The translations under genes and the position numbers were made by a program. The notes under the pieces are model-generated. The model was not told where the DNA came from. It saw only the letters and a program-made list of their open reading frames with translations, and did not search any database. From Gordionus sp. m RMFG-2023 (taxonomy: Eukaryota > Nematomorpha > Gordioida > Chordodea > Parachordodidae), in the NCBI RefSeq assembly GCF_954871325.1, contig NC_088776.1:3851985-3915984 (forward strand): a stretch of DNA of 64,000 nt, written 5' to 3'. Positions 1 through 10,289 of the stretch are shown piece by piece. How positions within the stretch are numbered: position 1 is the stretch's first letter; every line of letters starts with the position of its first letter.

Positions 1-884
1 AATGGTTATAATAAATTTTGCAATTATAATATTATTTATTGAAATATATGATTTGATATGGAATTAACCATACATATTTTAATCTGTAAAAGCAAAATTA
101 TAATATTTCTGGTCTCTCTTATTAGCCATTAAAATATACTGTAAATCCACGACATATAATATTCCACTGTTTGTATTGTACTTTAATTTATACCTTATTT
201 TAAATATTACAACTTCAATGTCCATGAGCTCAAATTTAAAAAAAAACAAAGGCATAGCCATCTGAAACAAATACATCATTCTGGATTGGAATAATTATTC
301 TGTGACTTACTCAATTCATCATAAGATTTGGTTTCAAAAAAAGAGCTAATCAGAAAACATTAATACATCATCATTTTAACAGTAATTACAACTTACATTA
401 ATTTTCCAAAACTTTGACCTTAATAATAACTTCATTAGCAGTAGTTTTAGCAGCAATGTTATTTTAATATCTTCCAAAATTTATCTTCATCAAAAAGATT
501 CAGGAATTATTTATTTATCTTACATCATCATTTTAACACAGTAGTTTTAGCAGCAATATTATTCTTATATCTTCCAAAATTATATAATCTTTTTATCCTA
601 TGAAATATAACTTTATCAAAATCCTTACAGCTCTTAATGGCCTTAATACTAATAAGCAATTGAATTATACATCACTCAATTAAAAAAAAAACCCTTATAA
701 ACTAATTTGATAAATCTGATTAATAAACATTCAAATATTTAATATCTGAGTACAAAATAATTGTCCAATATTCAAAAACTCTGAAGTATCAAATCAGATT
801 CATAAACCTAAACTTGGCAATAATAAGACTCTCAAATTATAATAAGGATCTATAAAATTATGACTTTAATGAAAAGGCTACATA
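1..884. other. AT-rich unique sequence, no gene seen
   Basis: No open frame with recognisable protein features was found on either strand. A 66-codon frame on the minus strand (79-279) has no motif and is probably chance. The phrase 'cagtagttttagcagcaat' occurs twice (near 437 and 539), a small local duplication. The interval ends at the hAT target-site duplication GCTACATA (877-884). Confidence 0.6.
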
Positions 885-960
885 CAGCGTCTACATGGCA
901 GAAAATTTGATGGAGGCAAACCCCTCCAAAATCTACCCATACCCACCTAAAAAAAATCCT

Positions 961-975
961 GCGGCCTTCGGCCGC
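961..975. repeat. GC-rich hairpin inside the left end of the hAT element
   Basis: GCGGCC-TTC-GGCCGC is a perfect 6-bp stem with a 3-base loop, lying 76 bp inside the left terminus. It stands out in a region that is otherwise strongly AT-rich. It may be a subterminal transposase-binding or strand-folding element; that is inference. Confidence 0.6.
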
Positions 976-1445
976 GAAATTTACAGACCTACGATGGTAT
1001 AGTGATTTTATTTAAAAAATCTTATCTGCCACCATTTATAACCTTACAACATAATTCTATTTACAATCTTTCAAGCCTATTTAGGGAAAAAAAATTTAAA
1101 AATTTGGAAGTGATAATGAACTTTTATTTAAATAATGCAATCTTTTCATAATTTGGTATTCACTTTATTTTCATAAAATATATATAAGTGAATTAAATGA
1201 GATAACATATTAATATTTCTATGAAAAAGATCTAAAATATTGTAAAAAATATAAGACGAATAAATTTAAAGAGGTATATTTAGCTTGATTCCACATAATT
1301 AAAAACATGTATTGTAAATAGAGCTATTATATAAAATATTAGAATAAAATGAATTATAGTATATTTTGCATTGAAATTATAAAATGTGAAATTAAATATA
1401 CATTATTTAAAAGCCTATATATTCGCTGTGAAAAAGATACATTAA

Positions 1446-1829
1446 TTATTTTATTAATAATTTGGATAACCTAATTGATGTTAAAGCAAATTGTGTTATA
1501 ATATCATCAATTGTAAATTTTTCAAAAACATCAATTTCGCTGGATATTAACAGTAAATTTTCCAAAAATGGGTCCGAAATTTTATTCCGCATTCGAGTTT
1601 TGTTAATTTTTACTTTACTCATGGCTCTTTCGGCTGAACCGGAAGTTGTAGGAAGGGTTAATAAATATTTATATAATAAATTTAAATTTGAATAAGAATT
1701 TAATTGATTTAAAAGTCGGTATGGTAATATAAAAGAAAATTTTATCCATTTTTTTATTTTGGTCATGATTTCGCTGTTGATATTTTCTTTGGTAATTTGA
1801 TCGTTTGCAATACCTTTAATTATATACAA
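1446..1829 (-). pseudogene. hAT transposase C-terminal dimerisation domain
   Basis: The translated minus strand contains LLTLPTTSGSAERAMSKVK followed by TRMRNKISDPFLENLLLIS. This is the signature of the hAT C-terminal dimerisation domain (the 'lp.tsa..ER.FS..k.i....R..l' block). It is the 3' end of the ZMYM-type transposase gene of the surrounding element. A preceding short frame (1830-2039) probably belongs to the same protein but is separated by a stop or a lost splice junction. The piece supports the minus-strand orientation of the element. Confidence 0.8.
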
Positions 1830-2744
1830 TTACAAATAAAATATCAATAAATTACTTTCATCAATATATAACGCGTCATTCTTTTTAACTTTTAAAAGAT
1901 CTTCGCAAAAAATGATTGATTGAGACTCCAAATATAAAGAGCGAAAATCATTATATTCATCAACAATGTTTTGGACATCCAATTGATAAGTATTACAAAT
2001 TTCGGATATTTGCCATCCTTCTATTTTTTCATTATCCATAATTCCAGCGGGAGTAAAAATGGATATCTGTGATAAAAAATTTAAACAATCATAATTAAAT
2101 CGATCATTTAGGTGATTAATTATTGCATTTAGAACAGGGAAAAATATTTCCGTTCTATATCTATAATAGTAAATAATAATTTAAATTTTTTTAATTTATT
2201 CAACTTGTTTTTTTTGTTCAACATAATTATTGAATTCTGTTTGATCCAATTTGAATATTGATTTCATATTATACAAATCAGTTATTACATTATTCTTTTT
2301 CAAAAAACTATTAGATAAGGAATGTAATTTTAAAAATATATTGTCTCCATTAGCTATATTTTAAAATTATTTATAGAAATAGTAACTAATATTAACCTTT
2401 TAGTTTTTGTAATTTATTTTTTGTATGTTGTATTAATTTGGTTACCAAAGTATGTTGTATTAATTTGGTTACCAAAGCCAAATCATTACCAACTGCCTGC
2501 ATTTCAATACAAGCTTCATGTGTACATTTCAATATTTCTTTCAAAATAAAAAGACTTAATATAAAATTTTCATCTTTAATTCTTGATAATAACCCATCGG
2601 CAATGGAAGAGGTGCTTGGGTCATTACTTTTAATTCAACTAATGATGCTAAAATATGTTCATAAACATCTAAAAAGATTTCTACAGATTTGTAGGATGAT
2701 GACCAATTTCTGAAAATATATAAGTTTCATTAAAAATATTTTAT

Positions 2745-3314
2745 TTACCTTGTTGTGTCTTTAATTCTTTTAAGAGATTTCTTGGACTTTCTCATTTGAT
2801 ATTTAACAAACACACCTTGACGTCTAACTCCATTCATAAAATTATATAACTCATCTAATATTCCCATTGCCTTTTTCATTTCAATTTTGCATCCACAAAC
2901 ATGAGCAACTACTAAATTTAGCCTATGTGCATGGCACCAAATATAGATGGCTTTTGGAGCCTCTTTCAATATTAAAGCCTGCATTCCTTTGTATACTCCT
3001 CTCATATTCCCTGCACCATCCATACTTTGTCCAACCAAATAATCAAGAGGAAGACCAAGATCATTAAACTTAGAAAAAACATGTTTCTTTATATTTTCCC
3101 CAGTGGTTTCTGATGTTGTAAAAACATGTATGATCCTTTCTACAGGATGTGGATGCAGATCATCTTCTATATACCGTACAAGCAAAGCTATGCATTCTTT
3201 TTTAGACACATCATATGTTCCATCTAATATGATGCTATAGGCACGATTCTCTTTAATTGTTTGAATAATGCTTTTTGTTATTTTTATCTTAATAATTTCA
3301 GTTATTTTTTTCAC
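2745..3314 (-). pseudogene. hAT transposase catalytic core (DUF4371-like)
   Basis: The frame contains AYSIILDGTYDVSKKECIA, which corresponds to the first catalytic block of DUF4371-type hAT transposases (usually 'yysii.DeTtDvs..eq'). Here the usual Asp-Glu pair reads Asp-Gly, so a conserved acidic residue is changed. Downstream, SMDGAGNMRGVYKGMQALI and WCHAHRLNLVV match the 'DGA..M.g...G.qa.i' and 'C.aH.lnLv' blocks of ZMYM1-like elements. The preceding TTF-domain frame (3335-3841) continues into this one only through a single-base frame change near 3340-3350. The changed residue and the shift both argue that this copy cannot transpose by itself. Confidence 0.85.
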
Positions 3315-3334
3315 GTGGCCATATGACAGTAAAT

Positions 3335-3841
3335 TTATATAAGGTCTCGAAATTTTATTTGATTTTTTCTCCGCAATTTTTCGTTGTTATCCATGTATGC
3401 ACGTAAAGTTGGAACCGTTTTTGCCGTTAATTTTATGAGACACATAAAATTACCTTCATTCGAATTAGAACCCCAAAAGGCTATATTACATTTTATAAGG
3501 TACATAATGGCATTGATAATATTATGAACTATATTACGATTTTCCATGATTATATCAAGCTTATTTGATAGCAAATGATCTTGAATGCGTTTATTTGCAA
3601 GCCAAGTCATGTTTGCATATTCACAATCTTTATGAAGAGAAGATGCTTCGTGTCTCTCTAAGTCACGCTTTATGTTTTTCCAATTATTTACCCCATGTTG
3701 AGTCCAAGTATTGGACTTAGGGCCACCAAACATAATACAATATTGACAAAAGACTTTGTCTAAAGTAGTGCTATAAGATAGCCAATTTCTGGGGTTGAGG
3801 GAACCATCTATATAAACCTTTCTATAATAGGTTATATTCAT
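3335..3841 (-). pseudogene. hAT transposase TTF-type zinc-finger domain
   Basis: The frame reads NWLSYSTTLDKVFCQYCIMF and then a W...H..C region, the layout of the TTF/ZMYM zinc finger that precedes DUF4371 in this transposon class (WL.YS...D..FC..C..F). It probably joins upstream to the exon at 3921-4115 through an intron: the minus strand has donor AAAAG|GTTTTA near 3926 and acceptor AACAG near 3846, which gives an NKR-SMNITYYRKV junction. This agrees with the usual 'R.F...wy....wl.Ys' order. It is part of the decayed transposase of the 885-6539 element. Confidence 0.8.
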
Positions 3842-3920
3842 GCTCCTGTTTAAAAAGTAAAAAAAAATATATTGGTATAGAAATAATGGATGCGTAAAAA
3901 TTAATGAAAATAAATATTAT

Positions 3921-4115
3921 TTAAAACCTTTTGTTAGTAACAGGATATTGAAATTTATTTGTACATGGCTGACAAGGGCTTACAGCAATTATGAAATTTA
4001 TCAAAATATTTGTCATCCTAAATAATATAAAGTGAAAAGGGTCATTTGGTTCCTTTTTTTTGTATAGCTGAATAAGACTTGGACTTTGAATATCCTCATA
4101 ATTTATTCCCTTCAA
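3921..4115 (-). pseudogene. hAT transposase exon before the TTF domain
   Basis: The frame contains SPSLIQLYKKKEPNDPFHF and, at its end, SPCQPCTNKFQYPVTNKR. The latter fits the 'GP.QP....fP....kR.F' segment found immediately before the TTF zinc finger in ZMYM1-like hAT proteins. The middle (roughly RMTNILINFIIAV) is hydrophobic and may be retained intron sequence. The three repeated 84-87 bp exons lie just upstream in the gene. Confidence 0.65.
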
Positions 4116-4149
4116 AAGTCATTATATAAATTTTATTTAAATATAATGC

Positions 4150-4779
4150 CTCATGCAAAGTAAGTGCCTCACTAGAACCGGGGATTGGATGAGGAGATAA
4201 TACAATTTGTGAATCTTCAATATTGGAGATTTGCTATAAATAAAGAGTATAATTTGTTTAATTATGAAAATCTATTTTTAATATAATTTCAGCCAAATGG
4301 TCATTTTATTCTTAGCTACATTATAATTAAGTTAATCAATAAAGGTTGGAAATATTTAAATGTCTTAATTTATTTTCTTCAAAAGTTATCATATAATTCG
4401 TATTTAAATTAAATACCTCATCATGCAAAGTAAGCGCCTCACTGGAACTGGGGATTGGATGAGAAGATAATACAATTTGTGAATCTTCAATATTGGAGAT
4501 TTGCTATAAAGAGTATAATTTGTTTACTTATGAAAAACTATATTTTTAATAAAATTTTAGTCAAATGGTCATTTTATTCTTAACTACATTATAATTAAGT
4601 TTTTAATAAAGGTTGGAAATATTTAATTAACCTCATAATCATAATTTATTTCTTTCAAAAGTTATCATATAATTCGTATTTAAATTAAATACCTCATCAT
4701 ACAAAGTAAACACCTCACTGGAACTGGGGATTGGATGAGGAGATAATACAATTTGTGAATCTTCAATAACTGAGATTTT
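4150..4779 (-). repeat. Three tandem copies of a small transposase exon with its intron
   Basis: Three copies with a period of about 272-275 bp each contain, on the minus strand, an acceptor (tatag), an exon and a donor. The exons lie at 4693-4779 (87 nt, donor GT), 4417-4503 (87 nt, donor GT) and 4150-4233 (84 nt, donor GC). Each encodes a variant of QISNIEDSQIVLSSHPIPSS followed by a short acidic tail. Because 84 and 87 are multiples of three, any number of copies can be included or skipped without changing frame. The exon has no motif I recognise; it is Ser/Pro-rich and probably a disordered linker between the BED-like finger and the TTF domain. Confidence 0.75.
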
Positions 4780-4906
4780 CTATAAATAAAGAGGAGTTTA
4801 ATTTCTTTCCTTATGATAACTATATTTTTAATAAATTTTTAGGCAAATGATAATTTTTTTTAACTACATTATAATTAAGTTTTTAATAAATGTTTTAATT
4901 CTACAT

Positions 4907-5113
4907 GAATACATGATTGAGAAAACAGGTATTAAAAATATTAGGAAGTCCAACATAAAGTTATCAGGTTACAATGGAAAGATGATACAAGTAATAGGTA
5001 AAGCACAAGTGAATGTAGAATACAAAGGGAATTCACATATTTTGAACGCAATAATCATAAACATCAATATGACTTTGTTAGATCATGTAAAAACATTTTT
5101 AAAATATACTTGA
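4907..5113 (+). mobile_element. Possible LTR-retrotransposon fossil (protease-like fragment)
   Basis: A short plus-strand stretch inside the hAT element reads LSGYNGKMIQVIGKAQVNVE and onward, resembling the region after the active site of a Ty3/Gypsy-type aspartic protease. No LTRs or other parts were seen. It is a broken, old fragment; the assignment is tentative. Confidence 0.35.
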
Positions 5114-5763
5114 AAGATTCATAGGCATGATAGATGCAGATTAATATAAAACTGCGATCACATGAAGAAATCATAAAACAATATTATAATGACTATAAAA
5201 ATAAAAACAATATTAAGTATAAATAAAATTGTGAAATTCATGATGAAAGTATATTATCTAAAGAAATTCTAATAGCTAAATAAAACAATGATAATAAACA
5301 TACCTAATATAACACATAATGTAAATAAAGGGGATGAAACTCACACAGATAACATTTTGAAAATAGTTGATTCCAAATCATATTTTATAAGATTTATATT
5401 TAAAAAAAGTAAAAGAATTTGAAGTCTTAATTCAATTAAAGATGAAAAGATTTAAATTTAAAAATTCCTAGAAATTAACATTACCTTATTTTTACATTAT
5501 ATTAACTTAATAAGTTTTTTTAATACTTTGGTTTTAAATTATTATTATTAACTTATTAAACATATTGTTAAATTGAACTTTATAAAGTATATATAGATAT
5601 AAAAATAGTGTGATAAACAGTTAAAAAACATTAAATAATAATATATATAATTTATTTTCTCTATACCCTGACTACTTTAATATTAATATTATTCTAGTAA
5701 AATTTTAAATCAGTTTCTATTAATTCACAAATTTATAGTTACAATAATAAATAAAAATATTAC

Positions 5764-6024
5764 TTTTTGGAAGTAAGATGTTATTGTCTTTTTTTGCAAC
5801 TGGGTTTCAACTCCATTTGTGATATTATATGGAATATCACAATTTAAAGATACCCAATTATTATTATCTCTTTTGATGGCTACCTTTGTAAATTTCATAT
5901 CAGCTGGCTTGACATGAGGATGTTTATGTTTATAATGTTCATGTATCTTGTCACTTCTTATTTTAGAAGTTTTGCAATTTTTAATATTGCACTTAACTTT
6001 AAATATGGTTTTGTTACTTGGCAT
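5764..6024 (-). pseudogene. hAT transposase N-terminal exon, C2H2/BED-like finger
   Basis: The minus-strand frame starts with ATG at 6024. It carries CNIKNC followed by HEHYKHKH, a C-x4-C...H-x3-H-type finger at residues about 12-35, consistent with the DNA-binding BED-like finger at the start of many hAT transposases. The exon ends in a plausible donor (CAAAAA|GTAATA at about 5764), before which the protein reads KKTITSYFQK. A basic 'ITSYFQK'-type motif is common in such N-termini. The start is the first ATG upstream of the finger. This is the likely 5' coding exon of the 885-6539 transposase. Confidence 0.7.
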
Positions 6025-6394
6025 CTAGAAAGAAATAATTATTATAATATAATTTTTTACATATTATGTTTTTTATTATTCTTTGCTTGCTGATATATGT
6101 TTTTATGCATGACTCAAAAAATTACCTAAAATTTATCCTGCTAAATTCTATAAATTTACTAAAAAACATAATATAAATATATTAACCTCTAAGAAAAGTA
6201 CCAAATAGGAAATGTGTAAATATTAACTTGATAAAATGCTAAATGAAAATCGTTGACAAAGAAAATTTATATTATTTATTAATTGACAAATATCTTTACT
6301 TTAATTGACATTTTTCAGAAAATCAAACGATAACCATCATAATCGTATCAATTAATGGATTAAAAAAAGATTATAATTCAAATCAAAAATTACC

Positions 6395-6500
6395 CACCAA
6401 AAATCAATACCTACCCCCAAAAAAATAATGCCTACCCCCAAAAAATTAATATCAACCCCTTAAAATCGATATCTACCCCCAAAAATGCTAATATATTTTG
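6395..6500. repeat. Subterminal C-rich short repeats of the hAT element
   Basis: Five irregular copies of a motif close to 'cctacccccaaaaa(at)' occur between about 6410 and 6485, just inside the right terminus. A single related copy (acccacctaaaaaaaatcc) lies inside the left terminus near 940-960. Repeated subterminal motifs are the usual transposase-binding sites of hAT elements. Confidence 0.6.
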
Positions 6501-6547
6501 GAGGCATTTGTCTCCTACCCCCCGGCCATGTAGACGCTGGCTACATA

Positions 6548-7044
6548 TAATAAGGCAAAATTCTGTTCCTGACTTTTTCATTTATATTCTTTAAAAGATA
6601 TTTTCTGATACCCTTATCAATATTTTATAGTCTTCTGTAAATTTATAACTATTGATATCAAGATTATTATGACCTCAAGACAAATCAAATCTATAAATTA
6701 ATTTCATATTGTAAAAGAATCAACTTTTGATCATCATGTTCACCAAGTAACAATAAATTTTAGAAATAGAAACAAAACAATCGATCAAATAATATCTGTA
6801 AAAAATCTTTCATCTGACGCCATATTGGAACTCTTAAAAACAAAAAATGCGGTGGAATCGATCAAGACCCAAATATAGCACCCTACAATTATTGTGACAA
6901 AAAACCCATATTTGAAGATAAAAATAATATCCAACATTTTCACTCTTAAACTGATAAAAAATTTTAATTCATGAGCTTACAAGACCTCAGCACAGCTTCT
7001 ACCAAATCTAACTGCCCTTTATGTAATTCGTTAAAATAACCAAA
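6548..7044 (+). pseudogene. Decayed 5' part of the reverse transcriptase element
   Basis: There is no open frame here, but short coding-like pieces are visible on the plus strand. They include NCPLCN followed about ten residues later by YCHLIETR (near 7007-7070), which recalls the N-terminal C-x2-C...H zinc finger of this reverse transcriptase family. Another Cys/His stretch lies near 6850-6950. Stops and frame changes separate these from the long ORF at 7045, so the element's 5' end is degraded or diverged. No target duplication was identified. Confidence 0.45.
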
Positions 7045-9777
7045 TTGGGGCTATTGCCATCTCATCGAAACCAGAGGATAAAATGTCCTCAATCTGGGCA
7101 TCCCATCTTATCACCAGCTATCCCTCGAACCCTAAATGCCTTTTCTGCCCTTGCCCTCGCACAACCTATAGTTACCATTCCCACGTTGACTGATGTGCCT
7201 ACTAGCCCAATAGTCCCCACCTCAACCGCCGAAAATGCTCTCACTTTCAATCCAACCGACTCCACAGATGTAGAAATATTTTTAGTCACACCAAAACCAT
7301 TTGTGATTTCTCGAATACCTAAGGGAGCAAGACTTCAAGTTGCCAGACACCTCTCAAAGAACTTGACTTCCTTGATAAATAATTATTCTTCCCTAAAACA
7401 CTGGCTAGACACCCTGTCATTTGCCTTTACTACCTTGCAAGTTCCTGATCTTGCCAGCAAAAAATCTCTGACACAGCAAATCAAGGATGCTACTATCTAC
7501 CCCTTACCCATCAGTCACTTTTCCACATCTTTTAAAGGTGATGACACCGATAAAAATAAAAATCACAAAAATGACCTACTCACCAAGGCCAAGCTTATAT
7601 CTAAAAAGCTGGATAACCTGAATGTTAAATCCGCCATACGACTGGCAACATCTGACAATAAGCTAGCTCCCTACGATCAAACAACTTATCAAGCTCTTCT
7701 CCTAAAACACCACCCACACGATCTTAAGGACGAAATACCGTCTTACCACGAAGCTCCTCTAATTGCAACCACTTTTACCTCAAGCGAGGTTAGAAAGGCT
7801 ATTCTCTCCTTCAAACGCGATTCTTCACCGGGGGTTGATGGGTTTCGCCCAATATTCCTCCAGGATCTAACCGCACCTTACATCACACAACAATGCGACG
7901 TTTTGGAAAAAATTACTCAACTCATCAACCGTATGCTTGCTGGAGGCTTACCACCCGCCATTATTCCACTCCTTTATGGAGCTAAACTCATCGCCCTCCA
8001 TAAACCTAATAAAGATATTCGCCCTATCACTATTGGGACCACTTGGCGCCGATTAACCGCAAAGCTAGTAGTGAGCAGAATATTGTTCACAGTATCCAAT
8101 CACCTGTGCCCTAATCAATTAGGAGTCAACGTAAAAGGGGGATGTGAGGTATCCCTACACATGACCAGAATGTATCTACAAACAGACCCCAGTGACGATA
8201 TCCTAATTAAAATAGATTTTTCAAACGCTTTTAACTCTCTAAAACGTTCAGCGTTTCTTAATCCCATCCTTACCCTTTACCCAGAATACTCGCAATTCAT
8301 CTTCGATTGTTATGCTAGTCCATCGCATCTTCAATTTGGAGATAGATTGATTCCTTCTAGTAGTGGAATACAACAAGGTGACCCTCTAGGCTCCTTTTTA
8401 TTCTGTCTGGGCATTAATAGCCTAATACAAGGCATAAATGTCCAATGTAAACTAAACCTTCATAACTGGTATATCGACGATGGTATACTAGGCGGCTCAC
8501 CCAGCGAAGTTATGAAGGCGGTCGAAATAATAAAATCCAGCGAGAGCAGTTTGGGACTGCGAATCAATCAAGACAAGAGCGAATATTGTCCTCTTGGAAT
8601 CATCGACCTTAACTATAATCCTTCGTTCAATCATACATCATTGAACTTCTTAACACATCTTGTATCTCCAGTGGGTAAAGACGAGTCCTTTCTCAAGTTC
8701 TTCGCCGACACTCTACTAGAGATATCCCTTATGCGCGGTACACTATCTCGCCTCCCAGCCCACCAAGCGTTCTTTCTATTAAAGAACTACCTCCTAATCC
8801 CAAAAATTCTATATACACTCAGATCGTCACGTATCTTCCAATACGACGTCAACCTCGCTGCACACGAGCTAGAGATTAAACACCTCACAGAGGATATACT
8901 CAATCTCAAATTCGGAGACCTATCTTGGCTACAAGCCACGTTGCCAACCAAATCCGGCGGCATTGGCATACGATCGCCTTCCCTACTCTCTGTTAGTGCG
9001 TTCATATCCTCTCGCCTGTCCTGCGAGCCCATCATACACGCACTCACAAAACATCCTGACCCTTTACTTCCCCAGGCAATTGATCTATGGAAATATCTTT
9101 CATTAGTCGATCCTCCCTCATCGGCACTGCAGAAGGACTGGGATAAGCCTCTAGTTGGCAACTCCGTTGCATACCTTAAATCGAGGAGCCAACCCGAGGA
9201 CCATTCTCTACTCTTCTCCATTTCCGCAGACAGCGGGTATGAATTTCTCGAAGCTTTTCCATCGCGAAACCTTGACCAGCTCCTAAGCAATGATGAGCTA
9301 CGTCACGCCATCGGTCTAAGACTTAATGGTGATATGGTAATACCCTATCACTGCATCCTTTGTCAAACGCCGGTCAACTCCAAAGGCCGTCACTCTTTAC
9401 ACTGCAAGCGCAAGCGTCCCGATGGCTCTACCATGATCCCTTGGAAGAGAGGGGAATTCCTAACCTGGGATTTCTCATGCATCGATCCCCTTGCCCCTTC
9501 CAATATAAATAGAGATGCTCTAGTAGACGCCGAGACGAATAAACTCGCTAAGTATTCGCCAGCGCTTCCGGCCAATTACACATTCCTACCACTAATCGCC
9601 ACGACTCTAACGTCGTTCGGCTCTCATGCCCTGGCCTTCTTTAAAGAGCTGGGGAAACGGATCTCTACTAGGACCGAAGATCCCAACGAGGGTTACTACC
9701 TACGCCAAAGATTAGCCTTCAATATAATAAAATCCAATTACCTCAGCTTCATATTCTTAATGACTGATACCCCCTAA
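7045..9777 (+). CDS. Reverse transcriptase with C-terminal nuclease-like domain (non-LTR type element)
   Basis: A 910-codon frame, richer in G+C than its surroundings. Residues about 250-540 form a reverse transcriptase: SPGVDGF (motif 1/2), LIKIDFSNAFNSLKR (motif A, catalytic Asp near 389), SSGIQQGDPLGSFLF (motif B, near 440) and NWYIDDGILGG (motif C, near 476, YIDD form). All three catalytic aspartates are present. Residues about 770-785 hold a CxxC...H..HC cluster. After it, KRPDG...PW, LTWDFSC, AET..K..KY and YYLRQRLAF form the C-terminal PD-(D/E)XK-like domain of a widespread animal RT family. The linker between the Cys/His cluster and KRPDG is about 40-45 residues shorter than in family members, including the relic at the right edge of this window. 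ATG 7045 is the first in frame, but the true element probably began further upstream. There are no introns. Confidence 0.88.
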   Translation: MGLLPSHRNQRIKCPQSGHPILSPAIPRTLNAFSALALAQPIVTIPTLTDVPTSPIVPTSTAENALTFNPTDSTDVEIFLVTPKPFVISRIPKGARLQVARHLSKNLTSLINNYSSLKHWLDTLSFAFTTLQVPDLASKKSLTQQIKDATIYPLPISHFSTSFKGDDTDKNKNHKNDLLTKAKLISKKLDNLNVKSAIRLATSDNKLAPYDQTTYQALLLKHHPHDLKDEIPSYHEAPLIATTFTSSEVRKAILSFKRDSSPGVDGFRPIFLQDLTAPYITQQCDVLEKITQLINRMLAGGLPPAIIPLLYGAKLIALHKPNKDIRPITIGTTWRRLTAKLVVSRILFTVSNHLCPNQLGVNVKGGCEVSLHMTRMYLQTDPSDDILIKIDFSNAFNSLKRSAFLNPILTLYPEYSQFIFDCYASPSHLQFGDRLIPSSSGIQQGDPLGSFLFCLGINSLIQGINVQCKLNLHNWYIDDGILGGSPSEVMKAVEIIKSSESSLGLRINQDKSEYCPLGIIDLNYNPSFNHTSLNFLTHLVSPVGKDESFLKFFADTLLEISLMRGTLSRLPAHQAFFLLKNYLLIPKILYTLRSSRIFQYDVNLAAHELEIKHLTEDILNLKFGDLSWLQATLPTKSGGIGIRSPSLLSVSAFISSRLSCEPIIHALTKHPDPLLPQAIDLWKYLSLVDPPSSALQKDWDKPLVGNSVAYLKSRSQPEDHSLLFSISADSGYEFLEAFPSRNLDQLLSNDELRHAIGLRLNGDMVIPYHCILCQTPVNSKGRHSLHCKRKRPDGSTMIPWKRGEFLTWDFSCIDPLAPSNINRDALVDAETNKLAKYSPALPANYTFLPLIATTLTSFGSHALAFFKELGKRISTRTEDPNEGYYLRQRLAFNIIKSNYLSFIFLMTDTP

Positions 9778-9930
9778 TCACAGAATCGGCGATGAGAAGG
9801 GCAATTAAGAACAAGAGAGGGATATTCAGATGGAAGTCAACAAAAGAACCAAACCCTAATCACAGAATCGGCGATGAGAAAAGCAATTAAGAACAAGAGA
9901 GGAATATTCAGATGGAAGAAGAAAAACTGA
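9771..9930 (+). repeat. Direct duplication in the 3' tail of the RT element
   Basis: Immediately after the stop codon a segment of about 75 bp beginning 'ccctaatcacagaatcgg' occurs twice, starting near 9772 and near 9854 (period about 82), with few differences. 3'-terminal short tandem repeats are a common feature of non-LTR elements and mark the likely 3' boundary here. Confidence 0.75.
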
Positions 9931-10289
9931 AGGGCAAACTATGAAAACTCATAATTCTTTTAAATCATTTGCTCAATTTATTATATTAATTTACTATATA
10001 TTTATTTATATTATTTAAATATATTATTATTTATCCTTAAAAAATATACTAACAAATGTGATTATTTTTTAAATTGACATATTAATGAAATTTACTATTA
10101 TATTGATCGTTATTATATCATACATTTATAAATTATATTTATTTTTATATTTTTTCAATTATATTTTTTATTTTAAAAATTTTAATTTTATTTGTAGAAA
10201 GTTTTATATAATAACAAAATTTGTATATTTAAAAAAAACAAAAAAACACAAAATTTAAAATAATAATAAAATACTATTAATCAAAAAAA
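9931..10289. other. Very AT-rich spacer
   Basis: A/T homopolymer-rich sequence between the RT element's tail and the first recognisable satellite monomer. No open frame, inverted repeat or coding signal was seen. Confidence 0.5.

Larger units (their letters stand above)
885..6539 (-). mobile_element. hAT DNA transposon, ZMYM/TTF zinc-finger type (5.65 kb)
   Basis: The ends are an inverted repeat: CAGCGTCTACATGGC at 885-899 and its reverse complement GCCATGTAGACGCTG at 6525-6539. An exact 8-bp target duplication GCTACATA flanks it (877-884 and 6540-6547). This length and the CAG...CTG ends are typical of hAT. The transposase gene runs on the minus strand from about 6024 to 1446, in pieces described separately: a C2H2/BED-like N-terminus, small exons, a TTF-type zinc-finger domain, a DUF4371-like catalytic core and the C-terminal hAT dimerisation domain. 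The coding region has at least one frame change between the TTF and DUF4371 parts and is poorly open between about 2745 and 1830, so the copy is probably inactive, although its ends are well kept. Short repeats lie just inside both termini. Confidence 0.9.

Noticed and set aside
8787-9290. 167-codon frame antisense to the reverse transcriptase
   Set aside because: Shadow of the strongly supported RT frame; no domain of its own.
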